Positions 55,686 through 64,000 of a stretch of 64,000 nt of DNA are shown piece after piece. The position numbers and the translations under genes are program-made. Under the pieces are notes generated by a model, which made no database searches, had not been told where the DNA came from, and saw nothing but the letters and a program-made list of their open reading frames with translations. The DNA comes from Dugong dugon (Eukaryota; Chordata; Mammalia; Sirenia; Dugongidae). The stretch lies in assembly GCA_030035585.1 (NCBI GenBank), contig CM057462.1, positions 138,038,734 through 138,102,733 of the forward strand, read 5' to 3'. How positions within the stretch are numbered: position 1 is the stretch's first letter; every line of letters begins with the position of its first letter.

Positions 55686-58600
55686 ATGACAGCAACAAAC
55701 ACACATCTATCAATAATTACACTGAATGTAAATGGACTCAATGCACCCATAAAGAGATGGAGAGTGACAGAATGGATAAGAAAACAGGATCAATCAATAT
55801 GCTGTCTACAAGAGACACACCTTAGAAACAAAGATGTGAATTTATTAAAAGTCAAAGGTTGGAAAAAAATATATCAAGCTAACAACTACCAAAAAAGAGC
55901 AGGAGTGACAATTCTAATATCAGATAAAATAGACTTTAAAACAAAATCTACCATAAAAGACAAAGAAGGACACTATATAATGATTAACGGGATGATCCAT
56001 CATGAAGGCATAACCATAATAAACATCTACGCATCCAATGACAGGGCTCCAAAATACACAAAACAAACTCTAACAACACTGAAAAGAGAAATGGACAGTT
56101 CCACAATAATTGTAGGAGACTTCAACACACCACTTTCAGTAAAGGACAGAACAACTAAGAAGAAACTCAGCAAAGATACAGAAGACCTAAAGGCACAATC
56201 AGCCAACTTGACCTCATAGACATATATAGAAGAATCCATCCAACCTCTGCAAAGTACACATTCTTTTCCAATGTGCATGGAACGTTCTCCAGAATAGACC
56301 ACATCTTAGGTCACAGAGCAATCCTCAATAAGATCCAAAACGTTGAGATAATTCAAAGTATCTTCTCTGATCACAATGCCATCAAGGTAGAAATTAACAC
56401 TAGAAAGAGCAAGGAAAAAAAATCAACTACATGGAAACTGAATAATACCCTGCCTACACATCAGTGGGTAATGGAAGAAATCAGAGATGGAATCAAAAAA
56501 TTCCTAGAATCAAATGAGAATGAAAACACATCCTACCAAAACCTTTGGGACACAGCAAAGACAGTCCTCAGAGGACAATTTATAGCAAAAGATGCACATA
56601 TCAAAAAAGAAGCAAGGGACAAAATCAAAACATTAACTAAAGAACTCAAACAAATAGAAAAAGAACAGCAAAAAAAGCCCACAACCACCGGAAGAAAGGA
56701 AATAGTAAAGATCAGAGCAGAAATAAATGAAATAGAGAACAGAAAAACAATAGAAAGAATCAACAAAACCAAAAGTTGGTTCTTTGAAAGAATCAACAAA
56801 ATCAACAAACCACTGGCCAGACTGACAAAAGAAAAACAGGAGAGGATGCAAATAACCCAAATAAGAAATGAAATGGGGGACATTACAACAGACCCAACTG
56901 AAATAAAAAGGATTATAACAATATTATGAAAAACTATACTCCAACAGATTTGAAAACCTAGAGGAAATGGATAAATTTCTAGAAACACACGGCCTACCCA
57001 AACTACAACGAAGTGATGTTGAAAATCTGAACAGACCCATAACAAGAGAAGAGATTGAACAGGTAATAAAAAAAACTCCCAACCAAAAAAAGCCCTGGCC
57101 CAGATGGCTTCACTGGAGAATTCTACAAAACATTTACAGAAGAGCTTGTACCAGTTCTACTTAAACTATTTCAGAGCATAGAAGAGGAAGCAACACTTCC
57201 AAATTCATTCTATGAAGCCAGCATAACGCTGATGCCAAAACCAGGCAAAGACGTCACAAAAAAAGAAAATTACAGACCAATATCTCTCATGAATATAGAT
57301 GCAAAAATTCTCAACAAAATTCTAGCCAATAGAATTCAGCATCATATAAAAAAAAAAAAATACACCACTTCCAAGTAGGATTCATACCAGGTATGCAAGG
57401 ATGATTCAACATTAGAAAATCAATCAATGTAATCCACCACATAAATAAAAGGAAAGAAAAGAATCACGTGATCGTCTCAGTTGATGCAGAAAAGGCATTT
57501 GACAAAGTCCAACACCCATTCCTGATAAAAGTTCTCAATAAAATAGGTATAGAAGGGAAATTTCTCAACATAATAAAGGGCATCTATGCAAAACCAATGG
57601 CCAACATCATTCTTAATGGAGAGAGGCTGAAAACATTCCCCTTGAAAACAGGAACAAGACAAGGATGCACTTTATCACCACTCCTATTTAACATTGTGCT
57701 GGAAGTTCTAGCTAGAGCAATAAGGTAAGAGAAAGAAATAAAGGGCATCCAAATTGGTAATGAAGAAGTTAAACTTCCCTGTTTGCACATGATATGATAC
57801 TATACATAGAAAACCCTAAAGACTCCATGAGAAATCTCCTGGAACTCATAGAAAGATTCAGCAGAGTAGCAGGATACAAGATAAACATTCAAAAATCAGT
57901 TGGATTCCTATACACCAGTAAGGAGAATGATGAAAAGGAAATCAGGAAATCAATACCATTTTCAATAGCCCCTAAAAAGATAAAATACTTAGGAATAAAT
58001 CTGTCCAGGGATGTAAAAGACCTATACAAAGAAAACTAAAACAGTACTGCATGAAACCCAAAGGGATCCACATAAATGGAAAAACATACCATGCTCATGG
58101 ATAAGCAGACTCAACATTGTGAAAATGTCAATTCTACCCAAAGCAATTTACAAATACAACACAATCCTGATCCAAATACCAACAACATTCTTCAAAGAGA
58201 TGGAAAAACTAATCATTAACTTTATATGGAAAGGGAAGAATCCCCAAATAAGTAAAGCACTACTGAAGAAGAAGAATAAAGTTGGAGAACTCACACTACC
58301 TGACTTGAGAACCTACTGTACAGCTACAGTACTCAAAACAGCCTGGTACTGGTACAACGACAGATACATTGACCAATGGAACAGAACTGAGAACCCAGAT
58401 GTAAATCCATCCACCTACGGTCACCTGATCTTCAACAAGGGCCCGAAGTCCATCAAATGGGGAAAAGACAGTCTTTTTAACAAATAGAGCAGTCAAAACT
58501 GGATATCCATCTGCAAAAAAATGAAACAGGACCCATACCTCACACCGTATGCAAAAACTACTTCAAAATGGATCAAAGACCTGAATATAAAGCCTAAAAC

Positions 58601-59507
58601 TATAAAGTTCATAGAAGAAAAAATAGGACCAACACTTCAGGTCTTAATACATGGCATTAACAGGATACAAACCATAACCATCAACGCACAAAACCCAACA
58701 GATAAGCTAGATAACTGGGATCTTCTGAAAATCAAACACCTATGCTCTTCAAAAGACTTCACCAAAAGAGTCAAAAGAGAACCTACAGACTGGGAAAAAA
58801 TTTTTGGACAGTGCAAGTCAGACAAAGGTTTAATCTCCATAATCTACAAGAAAATCCAATACCTCTACAACAAAAAGACAAAAAATCCTGTTAAAAAATG
58901 GGCAAAGGAAATGAACAGACACTTCACCAAAGAAGACATTCAAATGGCCAACAGACACATGAGGAAATGCTCGCGATCACTAGCCATTAGAGAAACGCAA
59001 ATTAAAACCACAATGAGTTACCGTCTCACCCCGGCATTACTGGCACGAATCAAAAACTCTGGAAATAACAAATGATGTAGGGGCTGCAGGGAGATTGGAA
59101 CTCTTATGCACTTCTGGTGGGAATGCAAAATGATACAACCATTTTGGAAAATGATATGGTGCTTCTTCAGAAAGCTAGAAATAGACATACCATTCGATCC
59201 AGCAATCCCACTCCTAGGAATATATCCTAGAGAAATAAGAGTCGTCACTCGAATAGACATATGCACCCCTATGTTCATGGCAGCATTGTTCACAATAGCA
59301 AACCGATGGAAACAACATAGGTGCCCATCAACAGATGAATGGATAAACAAACTATGGTACATACACGCAGTGGAGTACTGTGCAACGAGAAAGAACAACA
59401 ATGAATCTGTGAACCATCTCATAACATGGATGAAACTGGAGGACATTATGCTGAGTGAAATAAGTCAATCACAAAAGGACAAATATTGTATGAGACCTCT
59501 ATTGTAA
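55686..59507 (+). pseudogene. L1 ORF2 (endonuclease and reverse transcriptase)
   Basis: Endonuclease: MTATNTHLSIITLNVNGLN start, QETHLR near residue 45, GDFNTPLS near 56118, SDHNAIK near 56376. Reverse transcriptase: [13 protein letters not shown] near 57478, [14 protein letters not shown] near 57651, catalytic box FAHD (57782-57793), where the first aspartate of FADD has become histidine. C-terminus: [12 protein letters not shown] near 59112 (the cysteine-rich segment), ending at 59507. Lesions: frameshift near 56205-56220, stop/frameshift near 56927, frameshift near 57100, stops at 57402-57404 and 57726-57728, and others downstream (58037, 58485, 59073). It is dead both structurally and catalytically. 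Confidence 0.9.
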
Positions 59508-60698
59508 AAACCCATGAAAAAGTTCACATGCAAACTGTAACAATCTTTGTTGGTTACCAGGGATGGGAGGGGTGGGGGAGGAAATACTAAATAGGCAATA
59601 GATAAGTGGTATCTTGGGTGAAGGGTGAGACAGTACACAATACAGGGGAAACTAGCACAACCTGTACAAGGAAAGGTCATGGAAGCCCCATAGACACATC
59701 CAAACTCCCTGAGGGACTGAACTGCTGGGTGGAGGGCTGTGGGGACCATGGTCTCAGGGAACATCTAGCTCAATTGGCCTGACACAGCTTATAAAGACAA
59801 TGCTCTACATTCTACCTTGGTGAGTAGTGTCTGGGGTCTTAAAAGCCTGTGAGCAGCCATCTAAGATACTCCACTGGTCTCATCCCTTTGGGAGCAAGGG
59901 AGAATGAAGAGAACAGGATACAAGGAAAAGATTAGTCCAAAGGACTAATTGTCCACAGCTCCCAAGGCCTCCACCATACTGAGTCCAGTACAGCTAGATA
60001 GTACCCGGCTACCACCACTGACTGCTCTGACCAGAATCACAACAGAGGGTTCTGGACAGAGCTGGAGAAGGATGTAAAGCATAATTCTAACTCACAAAAA
60101 AAAGACCAGATTTACTGCCCTAAAGGAGACTGGAGAAGCCCCGAGAGTATGGCCCTCAGATGCCCTTTTAGCTCAGTGGTGAAGTTACCTCCAAGGTTCT
60201 CTGTTAAGCCTGGGAGTGGACAGCCCTGTAAAACCAAATAAGACTAACGAGGTACAGGAGTCCAGTGACGAGGGCCAGAAGGCAGAAGGGGACAAGGAAG
60301 CTGGTGATAGGGAACACAAGGTTGAGTAAGGATATTGTTGATGTGTTGTGAGATTGTTAACCATTGTCATAGGGCAACATTTGTAGTAACTGTTAAATGA
60401 GAAACTATTTTGTTCTGTAAGCCTTCATCTTAAGTGAGAACAACAGCAGAACTGGAAGAGCGTAGTCAATGTCACTGTACTGTGTATGTAGAAATTTTTG
60501 AAACGTTGTATCTTTGGCTATGTGTATTTTCACCAAAAAAAAAAAAAAAAAAAAGGTTGAGAATTTAGAGGGTTAATATGTTGTGGGGTTGTTAACCAAT
60601 GTCATAAAACAACATGTGTACTACTGTTTCATGAGAAACTATTTGTTCTGTAAGCCTTCACCTGAAGTACAATAAAATATTAAAAAAAAAAAAGAAAA
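59508..60698 (+). other. L1 3'UTR with duplicated terminal unit
   Basis: Contains a G-rich run (GGGAGGGGTGGGGGAGG at 59565-59581), conserved in position in the half-L1 and in the old L1 at 2.3-3.6 kb. The terminal unit occurs twice: 60325-60535 and 60555-60690, each with GTTGTTAACCA, TGAGAAACTATTT and TTCTGTAAGCCTTCA, separated by an internal A-run of about 20 at 60536-60554. The final poly-A is short (60681-60698). Confidence 0.85.
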
Positions 60699-60707
60699 AA
60701 GACAACA

Positions 60708-61064
60708 ATTTCTCTCTCTCAGAATCTGACTCCCTGTCTTTATTTGTCATTGTGTAAAAATGACGGTAGTTTTTGACCTACACGTTTGGACTGGTTGTTC
60801 ACACTGATGATAAATTAGCAATTATGCAACTTTAATTTTATATTTTATATGCATAGACTTTTAAAGTTAAAAACCTTTTCAAAATCACAGGTTAGGTCTA
60901 CTGACTTGAAATTGGATGAGTTTGGCCCTTTGTTATCTCATTCAATTGCTTGATCCATCAGGTGTTCAAAAGGAAGCTGAGACTACTTTCTACCACCTAG
61001 CTGGCTCATACATAGATCAAGTTAAGCTATAATGTGAGATTTATCTACCACCAGCTGGAGTGAT
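60708..61064. other. No recognisable feature
   Basis: Short unique stretch. May contain the older L1 flank. Confidence 0.45.
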
Positions 61065-61760
61065 AGAAACTGTACAGTGTAGTTGTTAAATTCTAAATTC
61101 AGAGAGACCTAGAATCAAATCTCACCTCCACTATTTACTAGCTACTTGACCTCAGGCAAGTGACACAACACTTCCAAGAATCACTCTCTTTAACCATGTT
61201 GTTGTTGTTGTTAAGTGCCGTTGAGTCAGTTCTGACTCGTAGCAACTCTATGTACAACAGAATGAAACCCTGCCTTATCCTGCACCATCCTCACAGTGTT
61301 TGTTATGCTTGAGCCCATTGTTGAAGCCACTGTGTCAATCCATCTCGATGAGAGTCCTCCTCTTTTTTACTGACCCTCTGCTTTACCAAGTATTGTGTCC
61401 TTCTCCAGGGACTGATCCTTCCTAATAACGTGTCCAAAGTATGTGACACGTAGTCTTTCCATCCTTGCTTCTAAGGAGCTTTCTGGCTGTATTTCTTCCA
61501 AGACAGATATGTTTGTTCTTCTGGCAATCCATGGTATGTTCAATATTCTTTGCCAACACCACAATTCAAAGGCATCAATTCTTCTTTGGTCTTCCTTATT
61601 CATCACAGGCTTTCATATACATCCTTAACCATACACTGATAATAATAATATTTTCAACACCAGAGGGTTCCTGTGAGGGATAAAAGAGATAAACCTTAAA
61701 AAGCATGGCACATAGTGAGAACTCCATAAATATTATCTATATTAATGATGAAGGTTCTTA
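61065..61760 (+). mobile_element. MIR split by an RTE insertion
   Basis: The left part at 61065-61189 (AATCAAATCTCACCTCCACT, ACTAGCTACTTGACCTCAGG) and right part at 61633-61760 (GATAATAATAATATTTTC, AAAAGCATGGCACATAGTGA, ACTCCATAAATATTA) are collinear MIR. Confidence 0.75.
61190..61632 (-). pseudogene. RTE 3' end with 8-bp target-site duplication
   Basis: RTE body 61198-61624 with TTAACCAT on both sides (61190-61197 and 61625-61632). The minus frame 61606-61367 encodes the C-terminal region (MNKEDQRRIDAFELWCWQRI, EIQPESSLEARMERLRVTYF). The tail reads GTTGTTGTTGTTGTTAAGTG on the + strand. Confidence 0.9.
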
Positions 61761-62097
61761 TTTAAACAACTCCTGCCTTCTAAAAACAAAAGATAGCTTT
61801 TGGTTGAAATCAGCCCCTGAATGGTAACAGTGAACTTTTTCCAACAGGGACATAAGGGGAAAAAAAGAGATGACTAGGCTAATGTTTCTAGTCTTAGAGT
61901 TTAGGAGAAAATAATATTTTTCATCATTTAGCAAATCAGGGATTTTTTTTTTTTTTAGGACAATAGAAGAGGGCACATTCTGAAAGAGTTAAAACAGCTT
62001 CTGGTAAATTGAATAAATTTTCCTCATGAATAATCATGCTTAGACCAAGATGATGGGACCTTTGTTGAAAAACAGACTTTTCATCCTTTCTTGGATA
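61761..62097. other. No recognisable feature
   Basis: T-run at 61943-61956. Nothing else assigned. Confidence 0.5.
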
Positions 62098-62320
62098 ATG
62101 TTGTGTTATTAGGTGCCATTGAGTCTGTGCCAACCTACAATGACCCTATATACAACAGAATGAAACTCTGACTGGTTCTGTGCCATCCTCACAAATCGTT
62201 GCTATGTATGAGCCCATTGTTGCAGCCACTGTGTCAATCCTTCTCATTGAGGGTCTTCCTCTTTTTTGCTGACCATTTACTTTACGAAGCATGATGTCCT
62301 TCTCCAGAGTCTGGTCCCAG
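62098..62320 (-). mobile_element. RTE 3' end, short
   Basis: TGTTGTGTTATTAGGTGCCA, CAATGACCCTATATACAACA, GCCACTGTGTCAATCCTTCT, GACCATTTACTTTACGAAGC, ending in the GAC.CAGTCTGGTCCC region. Target duplication not resolved. Confidence 0.8.
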
Positions 62321-62639
62321 GGAAACCAGTAAATATTCTTGAAGAGCCAGCTTGTTAAATGCAGCTGCTGTGCCTAAAAGATGTTATTTTTCTCCACCAG
62401 AGTAATGTTGTTGTTTTTAAACATTATTGAGATTCTATCTTATGACAGAAACTATGCTTAGGTATCAGGAATCTAATATGCATATGACATGTTTCTGTCC
62501 CCAGTACTGTTGAGTAAGGGGGCGAGACGGACTATGCTTATTTAAAAAACAAAAAGAGTCATATGAGGCAGCATGGATTAAGTGCATTCTAACTGCTGAT
62601 TGATAGCAAGAGAATGACTAATTCTCATTTAGAAAGAGA

Positions 62640-62830
62640 AGACCTGGGTTCTAGTTTTGGTTCCACAACTTAAGTTTGTAACCTGGGAAAGTCACTTAAA
62701 TTCTTTGAGCTTTAAATTTTTCAAATGCAAAATGGAAATGATAATGTCTGTTCTACCATTCTTGTAAGGTCAATGGAAGATTCAGATGAGCTAGTGCTTA
62801 TAAAAGCATTTTATAAAACTGTGGCACTGC
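62640..62830 (+). mobile_element. MIR fragment
   Basis: GACCTGGGTTCTAGTTTTGG, GTAACCTGGGAAAGTCACTT, AAATGCAAAATGGAAATGAT, then TGAGCTAGTGCTTATAAAAG. Confidence 0.7.
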
Positions 62831-63363
62831 CTTATGGTATGACCATTTTCTTTCCTCTGCCTCCTCATAGAGTGAGACTCTAACAGATGCTTTTTTGTTT
62901 TAAGGAGAGTCTTAGTTTATGAAATATCTGAAAGTTGTATCATTTTGTATGAATTTTGTGTCCATTATCAAGACTTAGCAAGCCAAAGCAGCAAAACTAA
63001 AAACAGACATCTGGACTCCTGAGTAATATTCCAACGCTTAATCCTGAAGACAACATTGCTGGAGAAGGAAAGATATTCAGTGATGTTGGACCTATTTCAG
63101 AAAGTACTTAGTGTCATCCCTGAATTACAGTGGAGGAAACTGAGCATGCATTCATTTAACACTTATTCAGTAAACATTTATGAACAGCCTGCCCTGTGCT
63201 GGTGGCCTTGCTACTAGCTGAAAGGATGAGACCGAGCAAAGGCCAGGAGCTCAGCCCTAACACTGACCTTTGCTGGTATCTTCTTGACATTGGACAAATC
63301 ACTTACCTTCCTGTCCTTTAGTTTCTTCCTCTACAAACTAAAGGTTGGTTAGTTATAAAACAT
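62831..63363. other. Gene-free stretch
   Basis: A MIR-like piece may lie at 63260-63350 (GACATTGGACAAATCACTTA). The rest is unassigned. Confidence 0.45.
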
Positions 63364-63541
63364 ACAGGCAATATTAAACCAAAAAACCCATTGCCATCGA
63401 GTCAAGTCTGACTCCTAGCGACCCTATCAGACAGGGTATAACTGCCCCCTAGGGTTTCCAAGGAGCGGCTGGTGGATTCGAACTGCCGACCTTTTGGTTG
63501 TTCTTAACCACTGTGCCACCAGGGCTCCACAGGCAATATTA
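63364..63541 (-). mobile_element. AfroSINE with perfect 13-bp target-site duplication
   Basis: SINE 63377-63528 (AAACCCATTGCCATCGAGTC, TTCCAAGGAGCGGCTGGTGG, CACTGTGCCACCAGGGCTCC), flanked by ACAGGCAATATTA at 63364-63376 and 63529-63541. It looks the youngest of the window's SINEs. About 10 bp of the head (between GGTT and TTCTTAACC) are missing. Confidence 0.93.
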
Positions 63542-63837
63542 TATCAGAAAAATATTGAAATACAAACACAAAGTGAAAAAAAAGAGGATATGAAAGCTCT
63601 TTCAATTTAACTGTGAGAGAGATGGTGATTGTTACCCTGGGGAGTAGGAGAACGGGCAGTGGAAAGAGCTATCAGTTTGTTGGTGGAGGCCAAGTTGAGC
63701 ATTGGGTGGATCCAGGAATTTGTGTGAGTTAGGTGGTGATGGAGAGAGCTGGGGTAAGATAAGACTGTCAGCTTCCAGACTGGGAGCTTCTGGAGAAATT
63801 ATGGGGCCAGGCCAGGAGATGATTCTATGTTAGTGTT
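63542..63837. other. No recognisable feature
   Basis: Short unique stretch, purine-rich at about 63570-63590. Confidence 0.5.
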
Positions 63838-64000
63838 CAAAAAACCCACTACCGTGGAGTGGATTCCAACTCATAGTGACCCTACAGAACAGAGTAAAAG
63901 TGTCCCATAGGGTTTCCGAGGCTGTAAATCTTTACTGAAGCAGACTGCCACATTTTTTCTCCTGCAGAGAGGCTGGTAGGTTTGAAACACCGACCTTTTG
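63838..64000 (-). mobile_element. AfroSINE, cut by the window end
   Basis: AAAAAACCCACTACCGTGGA, GTTTCCGAGGCTGTAAATCT, CTGAAGCAGACTGCCACATT, GACCTTTTG at the last base. The head continues beyond the window. Confidence 0.9.

Larger units (their letters stand above)
52006..60698 (+). mobile_element. Full-length L1, inactivated
   Basis: 8.7 kb. 5' end GGAGTTCCGGCAAGATGGCT at 52006, poly-A end near 60698, flanked by AAGACAACA at 51997-52005 and 60699-60707. Order: 5'UTR with three monomers, ORF1 (54217-55209), spacer, ORF2 (55686-59507), 3'UTR with two terminal units. ORF1 has two in-frame stops and ORF2 has several lesions, so it is no longer autonomous. The full-length structure with recognisable target duplication points to a moderately recent insertion. 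It is the reference copy for judging the other L1 pieces in the window. Confidence 0.93.

Noticed and set aside
1..64000. Prokaryote-type gene cluster or novel defence system
   Set aside because: Repeat content, base composition and absence of closely packed ORFs show a mammalian genome; nothing supports an operon.

Overview
This window looks like ordinary intergenic or intronic euchromatin of a placental mammal, very probably an afrotherian and most likely an elephant or close relative. The clearest evidence is roughly 27 copies or fragments of a tRNA-derived SINE with the head GGAGCCCTGGTGGTGCAGTGG or GGAGTCCCTGGGTGGTGCAAA. Its tail matches the 3' end of an RTE (BovB-like) LINE that is also present here. 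That SINE/RTE pair is typical of Afrotheria. Ancient L2, MIR, MER5, Tigger and MaLR repeats confirm a placental mammal. I cannot separate elephant from manatee or hyrax by eye.

I see no host protein-coding exon, no tRNA or rRNA gene, no CRISPR array and no prokaryote-type operon. Every long ORF that reads as a protein belongs to a LINE; the other ORFs are short and have no domain signature.

Layout. 0-14 kb: MIR, L2 and SINE copies, an old antisense L1 3' end that splits a SINE, and a deep nest (MIR < LTR < SINE < SINE) at 10.2-11.4 kb. 14-19 kb: a rearranged RTE cluster carrying endonuclease and reverse transcriptase remnants, an inverted RTE 5' end, a probable endogenous retrovirus protease fragment and a near-identical 131-bp internal duplicate. 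19-36 kb: L2, a Tigger-like transposon, many SINEs, truncated RTE 3' ends and a composite RTE derivative. 36-43 kb: a MaLR-like LTR and two L2 copies loaded with nested elements, including a palindromic 221-bp MITE. 42.7-47.8 kb: a second LTR split by an antisense L1 that has lost almost exactly its ORF2. 48-52 kb: SINE, TIR elements, a second copy of the palindromic MITE, (CA)n, an L2 3' end and an old L1 3' end. 52.0-60.7 kb: a full-length, inactivated L1 with three tandem 5'UTR monomers, ORF1, ORF2 and a duplicated 3' end. 60.7-64 kb: MIR, two antisense RTE 3' ends and two SINEs.

The interesting content is in the mobile elements: an ORF1-only half-L1, an L1 5'UTR built of roughly 300-bp monomers with an antisense ORF shared between two L1 copies, a doubled L1 3' end, palindromic MITEs, SINE/LINE tail sharing, and nests whose order of insertion can be read from target-site duplications. 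I did not find a new defence or biosynthetic system, and I do not claim one.
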